From the NCBI RefSeq assembly GCF_000719775.1, contig NZ_JOHR01000005.1, positions 310,001 to 374,000 on the forward strand: DNA of 64,000 nt. The letters run 5' to 3'. The notes below the pieces were generated by a model, which saw only the letters and a list, made by a program, of their open reading frames with translations, was not told the DNA's origin and ran no database searches. The position numbers and the translations under genes were made by a program. Origin of the DNA: Streptomyces sp. NRRL F-5135 (GTDB taxonomy: Bacteria; Actinomycetota; Actinomycetes; Streptomycetales; Streptomycetaceae). Shown one piece after another: positions 34,801 through 43,393 of the stretch (its first letter is position 1; every line of letters begins with the position of its first letter).

Positions 34801-35549
34801 CCCGGCACGCGGGACAGACGCGGGACGCGCTCAGCGGTTTCGACCTGACCCTGACGGCGGGCAAGAGGGTGGCGGTCGTCGGTCCGTCCGGCTCCGGCAA
34901 GACCACCCTCGCCCAGGTGCTGCTGCGCTTCCTGGACGCACGTGAGGGCGGTTGCCGTCTCGGAGGGACGGACACGACCAGGCTGGACGGCGACACCGTG
35001 CGGCGCTTCGTCGGGCTGTGCGCCCAGGACGCGCACCTCTTCGACAGTTCCGTACGGGAGAACCTGAGGCTCGCCCGCACGGACGCGACCGATGCGGAAC
35101 TGCGTGACGCGCTGCGCCGCGCCCGGCTGCTCGACTGGGCCGACAGCCTGCCCGCCGGGCTGGACACGCTGGTCGGTGAGCACGGCGCCCGGCTCTCCGG
35201 GGGCCAGCGGCAGCGGTTGGCACTGGCCCGCGCGCTGCTCGCCGACTTCCCCGTGCTGATCCTGGACGAGCCCGCGGAACATCTGGACCTGGCCACGGCG
35301 GACGCGCTGACGGCCGATCTGCTGGCGGCGACCGAGGGCCGGACGACGCTGCTCATCACGCACCGGCTGCAAGGGCTCGACTCGGTGGACGAGGTGATCG
35401 TGCTCGACGAGGGGCGGACCGTACAGCGCGGTCCGTACGGTCAATTGGCCGCCGTGGACGGGCCGCTGCGACGCATGCTGGAGCGGGAGCGCGCGGGTGA
35501 CCTGCTCGGCGCGCGGCGGGTCGCGGACGCCGTCGCGATCGACGCGTAG
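31836..35549 (+). CDS. cydDC: CydD-CydC fused ABC exporter for cytochrome bd assembly
   Basis: A 1237-residue protein joining two half-transporters normally encoded by cydD and cydC. The first half has a TM domain (~10-310) and an NBD with GPSGIGKTT and LSAGQRQRLALARA. An acidic, Glu/Ser/Arg-rich linker (~590-640, EEFPREDFPYEESEHEES...) follows. The second half has TM helices (FLLALLLGSCALASAVGLM) and an NBD with GPSGSGKTT and LSGGQRQRLALARA. CydDC exports thiols needed for bd oxidase maturation. The start is GTG 31836 after TAGGAGTAG; GTG 31845 is an alternative. A parS site covers codons 1-6. Fused CydDC is usual in Streptomyces. Confidence 0.93.
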   Translation: MFHVKPIDPRLLRYARATRFFLAASVALGLAGAGLVVAQAMLIAEVVVGAFQRGSGVSDLSTPLLLLAGVAVGRGVVSWLTELAAHRASASVKSELRGRLLDRAAELGPGWLSGMRTGSLVALATRGVDALDDYFARYLPQLGLAVVVPVAVLARIVTEDWVSAAVIVVTLPLIPMFMVLIGWATQSRMDRQWRLLSRLSGHFLDVVAGLPTLKVFGRAKAQAESIRSITSEYRRATLRTLRIAFLSSFALELLSTLSVALVAVGIGMRLVHGDLDLYTGLVVLVLAPEAYLPIRQVGAQYHAAAEGLSAAEEIFTVLETEPVAAGGTAEVPATPRLELDGVTVRHRGRSEPSLDSASLTVEPGETVALVGPSGIGKTTLLDVVLGFAVPEKGRVRVDGRDLASLDPERWRERIAWVPQQPYLFAGTIAENVRLARPDADADAVRTALRDAGADVFVAGLPDGVDTVLGEDGAGLSAGQRQRLALARAFLADRPLLLLDEPTAALDGETEAGIVEAVRRLARGRTVLLVVHRPALLAVADRVVALPERTAPDGTAVGAVRAAATPVDPERGPRDDGADEAWRGAPYEEFPREDFPYEESEHEESRRAKSQYEESPDSSYEEFRRGEAGPARDPLARMRAAAGPLRGRFLLALLLGSCALASAVGLMAVSGWLISRASQEPPVLYLMIAVTATRAFGIGRAVFRYAERLVSHDAVLRMLADLRVSVYRRLERIAPAGLRVTRRGDLLSRLVADVDELQDYWLRWLLPVGTALLVGVGTVGFTAWLLPEAGAVLAVGLLLAGLGVPLLSGACARRTERQLAPARGMLATRIVDLLRGTAELTVTGALGRRMREVRAADGTLTAIASRGATALALGGGLSALVAGVTVAASAVVGVQAVHDGRLAGVGLAVIVLTPLAAFEAVSGLPLAVRYRQRSRRGAERLCEVLDAPVPVREPARPEGPDGGPGQPEGARRAAGTPVSPFPLEVRNLAARHAGQTRDALSGFDLTLTAGKRVAVVGPSGSGKTTLAQVLLRFLDAREGGCRLGGTDTTRLDGDTVRRFVGLCAQDAHLFDSSVRENLRLARTDATDAELRDALRRARLLDWADSLPAGLDTLVGEHGARLSGGQRQRLALARALLADFPVLILDEPAEHLDLATADALTADLLAATEGRTTLLITHRLQGLDSVDEVIVLDEGRTVQRGPYGQLAAVDGPLRRMLERERAGDLLGARRVADAVAIDA
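31838..31851. promoter_or_regulatory. parS site at the start of cydDC
   Basis: GTTTCACGTGAAAC, a perfect 14-base palindrome identical to the site at 21330. It overlaps the third base of the GTG start and the first codons (FHVK). Loaded ParB here might also affect cydDC translation or the end of cydB, though that is speculation. Confidence 0.9.
33665..33692. repeat. Inverted repeat in the CydD-CydC linker
   Basis: GTACGAGGAGTCC and GGACTCCTCGTAC form a perfect 13-base inverted repeat with a 2-base spacer, in the linker coding region. It is surrounded by imperfect repeats of TACGAGGAGT. It can fold as a very stable hairpin in the mRNA. Confidence 0.75.
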
Positions 35550-35692
35550 AACGGGCAGCAGCAGCGGCTGGGACAGGAGCATCGGCAGGAGCAGCGGCTG
35601 GGCGCGTGGGAGCCCAGGGGCGCGCATGTGCCGGGGCCCACCGCACCCGAGGTCGACTTTCCCTGCCAAAGGGGACTTACTACCCTCTGGGT

Positions 35693-37588
35693 ATGGACGC
35701 GTCCGAATCCGAGGACCCGTGCGACGCGGCCGCACGCGCGACCGGCGCCCTGGATGATCTGTCCGCCGGGACCACCGCGCGGGTGCCTCAGGTGCTGGAG
35801 GCGATGTACGCGGTGGGCGCCGGCCGCGGGCTGCGCTCCGTCCTGGGCCGGATCTGTGAGAGCGCGGCCGAGCTGACCGGTGCCGGGTACGCGGCGATCG
35901 GCATCGTCGACGAGGACGGCGAGGGCCTGTCCGACTTCGTCACGTACGGAATCGGCGAGGACGTCGCCCGGCGCATCGGACGGTGGCCGGACGGACGCGG
36001 CGGCCTCCTCGGCGCGCTGATCAGGGACGCCGAGCCGATCCGGCTGGCCGATCTGACGACCGATACGCGCGCGGTGGGGTTTCCGCCGGGACATCCGCCG
36101 ATGAGGGCGTTCCTGGGGGTTCCGATCCGGGGCCGGGACAAGGTGTTCGGCAACCTGTACGTGACGGAGAAGTCGGGGCGGCCGGGGAAGCCCGGGAGCC
36201 CCGAGCGGTCGGAGCCGGCGGTGACACCCAAGAGCCCGGAGTCACCCGAGGGCCCGGGGTCGCCCGAGGGCCCGGGGTCGCCCGAGGGCCCGGGGGCACC
36301 CGCGAGTCCGGACTCGCCTCGGACCCGGAGCCCGGAGTCGCCCGAGGCGCCGACGGAACCGACGGGCGTCCCGGCCGGGCCCGCGTTCAGTACCCATGAT
36401 CTGCGCCTGCTGCGCGTCCTGGCGTCCGAGGCCGGGATCGCCATCGGCAACGCCCGGCTGTACGAGGCCGTCCGCCAGCGGGAACGGTGGATCGACGGAT
36501 CGGTGGCGGTCACCACCGCGCTGCTGTCCGGCGGTGCTGCCGATGACGCGCTCCTGGTGGTCGCGGAGCAGGCCCGCCGGCTGTCGGATTCTGCCTTGGG
36601 CGTGGTGATGCTGCGGACCCCGGACGGCGGTCTGGAGGTGGTGGCCGCCTCTCCCGACCACCCGACCGTCAGGGTCGGTCGTCGCTTCCCGGCACAGGGC
36701 CCGGTCACGGCGACGCTGCTCTCCGGAGAGTCCGTGTTCGTGGACGACATCGCCACCGATCCGCGCATGAAGGCCGGGCCGGCCGACGGGCTCGGACCGA
36801 TCATGCTGCTGCCGCTGCGTACCGACGGACGGGTGCTCGGCGCCTTGGCCATGCCCCGTGAGCGGGGCGCGCGCCGGTTCGGCGAGACGGAACGCGGTCT
36901 GGCCGACCGGTTCGCCGCACAGGCTGCGCTGGCGCTGCGGATGGCCGAGGCACAGCGCGACCGGGAGCGGCTGGCCGTTCTGGAGGACCGCGACCGGATC
37001 GCCCGTGACCTCCACGACCTCGTCATCCAGCGGTTGTTCGCGACCGGCCTGATGCTGGCGGGCGCCCAGCGCGGCCCGGTCGGGGCTGAGGTGTACCAAG
37101 GCATCGACAAGGCGGTGGACGATCTGGACGTGACCATCCAGGAGATCCGTACGGCGATCTTCGCGTTGCAGCGGGCACCGGCCGAGACCCCGTCAGGGGT
37201 GCGGGCCCGGGTATTGCGGGAGATCTCGATGGCGGCGGAGCCCCTGGGCTTCCGGCCCGTCCACCGGTTCGTGGGCCCGGTCGACTCGATCGGCGAAGCC
37301 GCCGGGAGGAATCTGGTCGCCGCCCTGCGCGAGGCGCTCTCCAACGCCTTCCGGCACGCGCGGGCCACTCGTGTCGAGGTCGTCGTCGACGCGACCGCCC
37401 GGCTCGCGGACGGCCGTCGCGCGGTCCGGCTGACCGTCGCGGACGACGGGGTGGGCATGGCGCCCGGCGGGCGGCGCAGCGGGCTGCGCAATCTGCGTCG
37501 CAGGGCCGAGTCGCTGGGCGGATCGAGCACGTACGAGGAGGGGCTGGGGGACGGCGGGACGACGGTGGTGTGGGAAGCACCGCTGTGA
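35693..37588 (+). CDS. GAF-domain sensor histidine kinase (NarL/DevS-type), orphan, 631 aa
   Basis: Residues ~30-150 form a first GAF domain (YAAIGIVDEDGEGLSDFVTYGI, FLGVPIRGRDKVFGNLYVTEK). A tandem-repeat linker rich in Ser/Pro/Gly (~155-225) separates it from a second GAF (ALGVVMLRTPDGGLEVVAASP, LLPLRTDGRVLGALAMPRERG). Then come the HisKA_3 helix (DRDRIARDLHDLVIQRLF, with the phospho-acceptor His in RDLHD) and a C-terminal HATPase (ALREALSNAFRHARATRVEVVV, ADDGVGMAPGGRRSGLRNLRRRAESLGG). The layout is that of DevS/DosS-like kinases. No response regulator is adjacent. TACCCT (35681-35686) ends six bases before ATG 35693, so a leaderless mRNA is possible. Confidence 0.88.
   Translation: MDASESEDPCDAAARATGALDDLSAGTTARVPQVLEAMYAVGAGRGLRSVLGRICESAAELTGAGYAAIGIVDEDGEGLSDFVTYGIGEDVARRIGRWPDGRGGLLGALIRDAEPIRLADLTTDTRAVGFPPGHPPMRAFLGVPIRGRDKVFGNLYVTEKSGRPGKPGSPERSEPAVTPKSPESPEGPGSPEGPGSPEGPGAPASPDSPRTRSPESPEAPTEPTGVPAGPAFSTHDLRLLRVLASEAGIAIGNARLYEAVRQRERWIDGSVAVTTALLSGGAADDALLVVAEQARRLSDSALGVVMLRTPDGGLEVVAASPDHPTVRVGRRFPAQGPVTATLLSGESVFVDDIATDPRMKAGPADGLGPIMLLPLRTDGRVLGALAMPRERGARRFGETERGLADRFAAQAALALRMAEAQRDRERLAVLEDRDRIARDLHDLVIQRLFATGLMLAGAQRGPVGAEVYQGIDKAVDDLDVTIQEIRTAIFALQRAPAETPSGVRARVLREISMAAEPLGFRPVHRFVGPVDSIGEAAGRNLVAALREALSNAFRHARATRVEVVVDATARLADGRRAVRLTVADDGVGMAPGGRRSGLRNLRRRAESLGGSSTYEEGLGDGGTTVVWEAPL
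36237..36303. repeat. 18-base tandem repeat inside the kinase gene
   Basis: Three near-identical copies of an 18-base unit ending TCGCCCGAGGGCCCGGGG encode SPEGPG repeats between the two GAF domains. The number of copies may vary between strains. Confidence 0.75.
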
Positions 37589-37796
37589 CGCGATCCGCCG
37601 CGGCAGGGTCACGGGCGCCGCGCCGTAGCGCATGACCCGCGGCTGGGGCACTGACCCGTATGCCGTGGCCCCGGCCGTTCCCCCGGCGGTCCCCCCGGCC
37701 CTCCCCCTCGGTCCCCGGGCGGCGCGTCCGGACTGACCTCCGGCCGCGTCCGAGGGTTCGTGCCCGCGGCTTCCTCCGGTCGGGGTTCGCCAGCGC

Positions 37797-38789
37797 TTAC
37801 AGCCGGGCGAGGATCTTCTCGATGACCATCGCCACACCGTCCTCGTTGTTTTCGGCCGTCCGGCCGGAGGCGGCGGCCAGGACGTCCGGATGGGCGTTTC
37901 CCATCGCGTACGACGTGCCCGCCCAGGTCAGCATCTCCAGATCGTTCGGCATGTCCCCGAAGGCCACGACCTCGTCGGCGGAGATGCCGCGCTCGGCACA
38001 GCAGAGCGCGAGCGTGCTCGCCTTGCTGACCCCGGGGCCGCTGACCTCCAGCAGGGCCGTGGGGCTGGAACGGGTGATGGAGACCCGGTCCCCCATCGCC
38101 GCTCTGGCCAGCGCGAGAAAACCGTCCGGGGTCAGCGTCGAGTGGTGGGCGAGCAGCTTGACCAGCGGGGCGGCGGCGTCCTCGTCCGTCCCGCCCAGGA
38201 GCTTCTCCGCGGCGGCGACGGTGGCACCCGGATCCTTGTGGAACGGCGGGTACCCGGGCTCGTAGTGGATTCCGGTGGTCAGCTCCACGGCGAAGGCCGT
38301 CCCCGGAGCGGCCTCGCGTAGTGTCGTCACGGCGTCCAGGGCCGTCGGGCGGGGCAGCGGGCGGACCCGTACCAGCTCGCCGCCGGCGTGCAGATCGACG
38401 ACGGCCGCGCCGTTCGCGCAGATGGCCAGGCCATGACCGTGCACATGGTCGCTGACGACGTCCATCCAGCGGGCCGGGCGGCCGGTGACGAAGAAGACCT
38501 CGATGCCCGCGTCCTCGGCGGCGGCGAGCGCGGCGATCGTACGGTCGGATACGGACTTGTCGTCCCGCAGCAGGGTGCCGTCCAGATCGGTGGCGATCAG
38601 CCGGGGCCGGGCGGGAAGCGGTGAGCCGGAGGATCCGGACGAACCGGCGGGACCGGAAGTGGCACCGGCACCGGAAGTGGCACCGGCCCCGGAGGCGGCG
38701 AGAGGCGCGGGAGAGCCGGGAGAACCAGAGGAGTCGGAAGAGCTGGGGGGGCCGGGGGAGCCAGGAGAGCCGGAGGAGTCGGAGGTCAC
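37797..38789 (-). CDS. Cof-type HAD hydrolase, 330 aa
   Basis: The N-terminal ~65 residues are Gly/Ser/Ala-rich with TSGAGA repeats and are probably disordered. The catalytic part follows the Cof pattern: [25 protein letters not shown] (nucleophile Asp in DLDGT), VFFVTGRPARWM (motif II) and [19 protein letters not shown] (motif IV), with cap residues between. These enzymes dephosphorylate small sugar phosphates or cofactors, substrate unknown. GTG 38789 was chosen after GACGAG; longer frames were rejected. A similar gene lies at 45245. Confidence 0.85.
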   Translation of the reverse strand: MTSDSSGSPGSPGPPSSSDSSGSPGSPAPLAASGAGATSGAGATSGPAGSSGSSGSPLPARPRLIATDLDGTLLRDDKSVSDRTIAALAAAEDAGIEVFFVTGRPARWMDVVSDHVHGHGLAICANGAAVVDLHAGGELVRVRPLPRPTALDAVTTLREAAPGTAFAVELTTGIHYEPGYPPFHKDPGATVAAAEKLLGGTDEDAAAPLVKLLAHHSTLTPDGFLALARAAMGDRVSITRSSPTALLEVSGPGVSKASTLALCCAERGISADEVVAFGDMPNDLEMLTWAGTSYAMGNAHPDVLAAASGRTAENNEDGVAMVIEKILARL

Positions 38790-39002
38790 CTCGTCATTCT
38801 CGCGTATGAATACGCACGGTTGTACGGAGGGGAGGCGGAGGGGGAGCGTCCGGAGGGCGGCCCGAGCAGGTGTGAGCAGTGCGTACGGGCCGGACACAGG
38901 TGCCTCCCCCGGGTCTCCGGGCAGGCCGCCGGATCATGATCGAGCCGGGGCACGACCCGTTGCCTCGGTACCGTCCGAGACGCTGAGCGCGATATTCGCC
39001 GT

Positions 39003-39905
39003 TCAGCCGAGTTGGGCGGCGGCCTCGGCGGCGATCGACTCGAAGACGGACTGGTCGGCGGCGAAGTCGGAATCCGGGATCGGCCAGTGGAGCACGATCT
39101 CGGTGAAGCCGATCTCCTGATGGCGGCCGGCGAAGTCGACGAACGCGTCCACCGACTCCAGCAGGCCGCTCCGCTCAGGGGTGAAGCCGGTCAGCAGGAT
39201 CTTGTCCATCTCCGCGACGTCCCGGCCGATTTCCGTGCAGGCCTTGTCGAGCTTCCCGATCTGGCCGCGCAGCGCCTCGATCGACTGCTCCGGAGTGCCC
39301 TCCTCGTACAGTTTCGGGTCACCCGTCGTCACCCAGGCCTGCCCGTGCCGCGCCGCCAGCCGCAGACCGCGCGGTCCGGTCGCGGCGACGGCGAAGGGCA
39401 GCCGGGGGCGCTGCACGCAGCCGGGGATGTTCCTGGCCTCGTCAGCGGAGTAATGGGTGCCCCGGTGAGTGACCGCGTCCTCGGTGAGCAGCTGGTCCAG
39501 CAGGGGCACGAACTCGGCGAACCGGTCGGCGCGCTCCCGCGGCGTCCACGCCTCCTGGCCGAGCGCGGTGGCGTCGAAGCCGTTGCCGCCCGCTCCGACG
39601 CCGAGGGTGATCCGGCCGCCCGAGATGTCGTCGAGCGAGATCAGCTCTTTGGCCAGTGTCACGGGGTGCCTGAAATTCGGCGACGTGACGAGGGTGCCCA
39701 AGCGGAGCCGGTCGGTCGCCGTGGCGGCGGCGGTGAGGGTGGGCAGGGCGCCGAACCAGGGGCCCTCGCGGAAGGACCGCCAGGTCAGGTGGTCGTAGGT
39801 GTACGCGGTGTGGAAGCCGAGTTCCTCGGCTCGCCGCCACTTCGCGCGACCCCCCTCGTGCCAGCGGTCGGCGGGGAGGATCACGGTGCTCAGGCGCGGA
39901 CTCAT
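39003..39905 (-). CDS. LLM-class (F420-dependent) oxidoreductase, 300 aa
   Basis: A luciferase-like monooxygenase fold: AEELGFHTAYTYDHLTWRSF, LTAAATATDRLRLGTLVTSPNFRHPVTLAKELISLDDISGGRITLGVGAGGNGFD, RLPFAVAATGPRGLRLAARHGQAWVTTG. The conserved TLV(T/S)..FRHP.. and GGR..LG(V/I)G.G motifs define the flavin/F420 pocket. The cofactor is likely F420, as is common in Streptomyces, but FMN cannot be excluded. ATG 39905 is the first good start; the upstream region is 475 bases long and is shared with the ABC genes. Confidence 0.85.
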   Translation of the reverse strand: MSPRLSTVILPADRWHEGGRAKWRRAEELGFHTAYTYDHLTWRSFREGPWFGALPTLTAAATATDRLRLGTLVTSPNFRHPVTLAKELISLDDISGGRITLGVGAGGNGFDATALGQEAWTPRERADRFAEFVPLLDQLLTEDAVTHRGTHYSADEARNIPGCVQRPRLPFAVAATGPRGLRLAARHGQAWVTTGDPKLYEEGTPEQSIEALRGQIGKLDKACTEIGRDVAEMDKILLTGFTPERSGLLESVDAFVDFAGRHQEIGFTEIVLHWPIPDSDFAADQSVFESIAAEAAAQLG

Positions 39906-40380
39906 GGTGCCGAGCCTACGTCCGCGGACACGTCCACCTCCTCACGAGGGCTCCGTGGGCGAGGGCTCCGTGGAGGAGGCTTCCCACCTCGGTCGTGGCG
40001 AGCGTGTGGGCGGGTCCGGCCGGGCTGTCATCGGCCAATTGGTCAGCAACGTGTGCCCACGGGTTTAGTCCACAGTCAAAGCTGTTTATCCACAGACTAT
40101 TTGGCGATTCTGTGGACAGCGGCCGTCCTCTTTGGTGAAGTCTGGGGCTTGAGTCCTTTTTGTCTGTGGGGTGGGATGGCCTTTTTCAACACCCTCTTGC
40201 GCATCTCTTCGCACGTCATGCCCCTCGCGCCAACGATTTTCAGCCAGCGCGAGGGGATGCGGCGGGTCGGGCGGTCGGCGGTCGGGCGGACGCCCCTACG
40301 GGTCCGTACGCCTGGAGTCTGACACGGATCCAGCCGCCTGGTCTGACGCTCGTTGTGTCCCGCACCACTACCGTCGAACC
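39906..40380. other. Divergent gap with DnaA boxes
   Basis: A 475-base region between the oxidoreductase and the ABC operon. Three DnaA boxes lie in 54 bases (next entry), in an AT-rich zone from about 40060 to 40240. GAGGGCTCCGTGG is repeated at 39947 and 39962. TACCGT (40369-40374) sits six bases before the ABC GTG and could be a -10 for a leaderless mRNA. Confidence 0.55.
40066..40119. promoter_or_regulatory. Cluster of three DnaA boxes
   Basis: TTATCCACA (40086-40094) is a perfect box. TGTGGACAG (40111-40119) is CTGTCCACA on the other strand, within the Streptomyces consensus. TAGTCCACA (40066-40074) has one mismatch. They are spaced about 20 and 25 bases apart. Confidence 0.75.
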
Positions 40381-41487
40381 GTGACTGTGATCGCGACAGA
40401 AGGCCTGAGCAAGAGGTTCCCCCGGGTGACCGCGCTTGACCGGCTCTCCCTCGACATCGGACCGGGAGTGACCGGTCTGGTGGGTGCCAACGGAGCCGGC
40501 AAGTCCACCATGATCAAGATCCTGCTGGGTCTGTCCCCCGCCACGGAAGGCCGGGCTTCGGTGCTCGGGCTCGATGTCGCCACCAGCGGTGGTGCCATCC
40601 GTGAGCGGGTTGGGTACATGCCCGAGCATGACTGTCTGCCGCCGGACGTGTCGGCCACCGAACTGGTCGTCCACATGGCGCGCATGTCCGGACTCCCGCC
40701 GACCGCGGCCCGCGAGCGGACCGCCGACACGCTGCGGCACGTCGGTCTCTACGAGGAGCGTTACCGCCCCATCGGGGGCTACTCGACCGGCATGAAGCAG
40801 CGCGTCAAGCTGGCCCAGGCGCTGGTCCACGATCCCCAACTGGTGTTCCTCGACGAACCGACCAACGGCCTCGACCCCGTCGGCCGCGACGAGATGCTGG
40901 GCCTGATCCGCCGGGTCTACACGGACTTCGGTATCTCCGTCCTGGTCACCTCGCACCTGCTGGGCGAGTTGGAACGCACCTGTGACCACGTCGTCGTCAT
41001 CGACGGCGGAACGCTTCTGCGCTCCAGTTCCACCAGTGATTTCACGCAGACCACCACGACCCTCGCGGTCGAGGTCACCGACACGGACGCGACGCCCGAC
41101 GGCACGCGCGCCCTGGTCGACGCCCTCACCGCGGCGGGAATCACCCCGCACGCGGGTACGGAGGAGGGGCTGCCGGGCGCGGGCCACATCCTGCTGATCG
41201 AGGCGACGGGGGACGAGACGTACGACGTCGTCCGCGACACCGTCGCGGGCCTGGGCCTCGGTCTCGTACGGATGGAACAGCGCCGCCACCACATCGCGGA
41301 GGTCTTCCGCCCGCAGGAGGCCGCGGGGGCCAAGGGGCCAGCGGGGGGCGTGGGTCCCACGACAGCCGCGGGGACAACGGGGGCCACAGGACCCTCGGGA
41401 TCCGCGGCACCTGGAGCCGTGGGGGCTGGAACCACCGCGCAGGCGCAGCACGCACCTCGGAAGGGAGGCGCCCGGAATGAGCACTGA
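40381..41487 (+). CDS. ABC transporter ATP-binding protein, 368 aa
   Basis: The NBD has Walker A GANGAGKST near residue 39, the Q-loop region YMPEHDCLPPD, the signature YSTGMKQRVKLAQAL and the Walker B VFLDEPTNGLDP, with the D-loop and switch TSHLL. A regulatory tail of ~150 residues includes repeated Ala/Gly/Thr stretches. This is the ABC-2 exporter type (DrrA-like or Nod-like); the substrate is unknown. GTG 40381 is the first codon of the NBD; it appears leaderless. The next gene overlaps it by 11 bases. Confidence 0.88.
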   Translation: MTVIATEGLSKRFPRVTALDRLSLDIGPGVTGLVGANGAGKSTMIKILLGLSPATEGRASVLGLDVATSGGAIRERVGYMPEHDCLPPDVSATELVVHMARMSGLPPTAARERTADTLRHVGLYEERYRPIGGYSTGMKQRVKLAQALVHDPQLVFLDEPTNGLDPVGRDEMLGLIRRVYTDFGISVLVTSHLLGELERTCDHVVVIDGGTLLRSSSTSDFTQTTTTLAVEVTDTDATPDGTRALVDALTAAGITPHAGTEEGLPGAGHILLIEATGDETYDVVRDTVAGLGLGLVRMEQRRHHIAEVFRPQEAAGAKGPAGGVGPTTAAGTTGATGPSGSAAPGAVGAGTTAQAQHAPRKGGARNEH

Positions 41488-42460
41488 CAGGACGAGCCCC
41501 GGACACGGTGGGCCCGCCGGCCCCGCCGCCATCGGCACTGACACGCCCGCGGGCGCTTCCGGACCGGCCACGGGCGCCGGGCCGCGCGGTGACACCCGGA
41601 TCCACAACATCGGATACCGCGGTTACGACGGTGCGCGCCTCGGCCGCGCCTACGCCCGCCGCTCCCTCTACACGCAGTCCCTGCGCGGCTCCTACGGTCT
41701 CGGCCGCTCGGGCAAGTCCAAGGTCCTGCCGATGATCCTCTTCGCGGTGATGTGCCTGCCCGCGGCGATCATCGTCGCCGTCGCGGTCGCGACCGACCTG
41801 AAGGACCTGCCCCTCGACTACACACGCTACGCGATCTTCACCCAGGCCGTCATCGGTCTCTACCTGGCCGCGCAGGCGCCGCAGTCCGTCTCCCGCGACC
41901 TGCGCTTCAAGACCGTACCGCTGTATTTCTCCCGCCCGATCGAGCGCGTCGACTACGTCCTCGCGAAGTACGGCGCGATGGCCTCGGCCCTCTTCCTGCT
42001 GACCGGGGTACCGCTCGTGATCCTCTACGTCGGCTCTCTGCTGGCCGAGATGGACTTCGCCGAGCAGACCAAGGGCTTCGGGCAGGGGCTGGTCTCCGTG
42101 GCGCTCCTCTCCGTCCTCTTCGGCGGGATCGGCCTCGTCCTGGCCGCCCTCACCCCGCGCCGTGGGTTCGGCGTCGCCGGCGTCATCGCCACGCTGACCA
42201 TCTCGTACGGGGCCGTCTCCACCCTCCAGGCCATCGCCTGGGGATCCGGCTCTCCCGCGGCCGTCAAGTGGATCGGCCTCTTCTCGCCGATCACGCTCAT
42301 CGACGGCGTACAGACCGCCTTCCTGGGGGCGTCCTCGTCCTTCCCGGGCGAACTGGGCCCCTCGGCCGGTGCGGGCGTCGTCTATCTGCTGGTCGTCCTC
42401 GCGCTGGTCCTCGGCTCGTACGCCGTCCTCATGCGCCGTTACCGGAAGGTCGGGCTGTGA
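41477..42460 (+). CDS. ABC-2 type permease, 327 aa
   Basis: After a ~45-residue Pro/Gly-rich cytosolic start, a basic Arg/Ser segment (YDGARLGRAYARRSLYTQSLRGSYGL) leads to six TM helices. These include MILFAVMCLPAAIIVAVAVA, FTQAVIGLYLAAQAPQSV, GAMASALFLLTGVPLVILYVGSLL, VSVALLSVLFGGIGLVLAALTP and GVVYLLVVLALVLGSYAVLM. It should pair with the NBDs encoded on both sides. ATG 41477 lies inside the preceding gene; the stop overlaps the following GTG as GTGA. Confidence 0.85.
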   Translation: MSTDRTSPGHGGPAGPAAIGTDTPAGASGPATGAGPRGDTRIHNIGYRGYDGARLGRAYARRSLYTQSLRGSYGLGRSGKSKVLPMILFAVMCLPAAIIVAVAVATDLKDLPLDYTRYAIFTQAVIGLYLAAQAPQSVSRDLRFKTVPLYFSRPIERVDYVLAKYGAMASALFLLTGVPLVILYVGSLLAEMDFAEQTKGFGQGLVSVALLSVLFGGIGLVLAALTPRRGFGVAGVIATLTISYGAVSTLQAIAWGSGSPAAVKWIGLFSPITLIDGVQTAFLGASSSFPGELGPSAGAGVVYLLVVLALVLGSYAVLMRRYRKVGL

Positions 42461-43368
42461 CCACCCTCAACATCGAGCACACGTCGCGCTGGTTCGGCAA
42501 CGTGGTGGCGGTCAACGACGTCACCATGTCGATCGGCCCCGGAGTCACCGGCCTGCTGGGCCCCAACGGTGCCGGCAAGTCGACCCTCATCAACATGATG
42601 GGCGGCTTCCTCGCCCCCTCCACCGGCTCCGTCACCCTCGACGGGCAGCGGATCTGGCGCAACGAGTCCGTCTACCGCCAGATCGGCATCGTGCCGGAGC
42701 GGGAGGCGATGTACGACTTCCTCACCGGGCTCGAGTTCGTCGTCGCCAACGCCGAACTCCACGGCCTCGGCGCGAAGGCGGCCCGCACGGCGCTCGCCAC
42801 GGTCGAGATGGAGTACGCGCAGGACCGCAAGATCGGTACGTACAGCAAGGGCATGCGCCAGCGCGTCAAGATGGCGTCCGCGCTGGTCCACGACCCGTCC
42901 GTGCTGCTGCTGGACGAGCCGTTCAACGGCATGGACCCGCGCCAGCGCATGCAGTTGATGGATCTGCTGCGGCGTATGGGCGCCACGGGCCGCACGGTCC
43001 TGTTCTCCTCGCACATCCTGGAGGAGGTCGAGCAACTGGCCTCGCACATCGAGGTGATCGTCGCCGGCCGCCACGCCGCGTCCGGTGACTTCCGCAAGAT
43101 CCGCCGCCTGATGACCGACCGGCCGCACCGCTACCTCGTACGCTCCAGCGACGATCGCGCCCTCGCCGCCGCGCTGATCGCCGACCCGTCGACGGCCGGT
43201 ATCGAGGTCGATGTGGCGGAGGGGGCCCTGCGCGTCCAGGCGGTGGACTTCGGCCGGTTCACCGAGCTGCTGCCGCGCGTCGCGCGTGAGCACTCCATCC
43301 GGCTGTTCACGGTCTCTCCCTCGGACGAGTCCCTCGAATCGGTCTTCTCGTACCTCGTAGCGGCCTGA
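42457..43368 (+). CDS. ABC transporter ATP-binding protein, 303 aa
   Basis: A second NBD of the same type with GPNGAGKST, the Q-loop IVPEREAMYDFLTG, YSKGMRQRVKMASAL, LLLDEPFNGMDP and SSHILEEVEQL. The C-terminal ~90 residues resemble the tail of the first NBD in layout but not in detail. GTG 42457 overlaps the permease stop as GTGA. The two NBDs and two permeases (40381-44113) look like a duplicated NBD-permease pair in one operon. Confidence 0.88.
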   Translation: MTTLNIEHTSRWFGNVVAVNDVTMSIGPGVTGLLGPNGAGKSTLINMMGGFLAPSTGSVTLDGQRIWRNESVYRQIGIVPEREAMYDFLTGLEFVVANAELHGLGAKAARTALATVEMEYAQDRKIGTYSKGMRQRVKMASALVHDPSVLLLDEPFNGMDPRQRMQLMDLLRRMGATGRTVLFSSHILEEVEQLASHIEVIVAGRHAASGDFRKIRRLMTDRPHRYLVRSSDDRALAAALIADPSTAGIEVDVAEGALRVQAVDFGRFTELLPRVAREHSIRLFTVSPSDESLESVFSYLVAA

Positions 43369-43393
43369 GCGGCCTGAAAGGAGCTGTGCCGTC

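Noticed and set aside
30483..35735. Very long minus-strand frames across the cyd operon
   Set aside because: They mirror cydA, cydB and cydDC on the opposite strand; their products are His/Gln/Arg/Glu-rich with no domains, and the plus-strand genes are certain.
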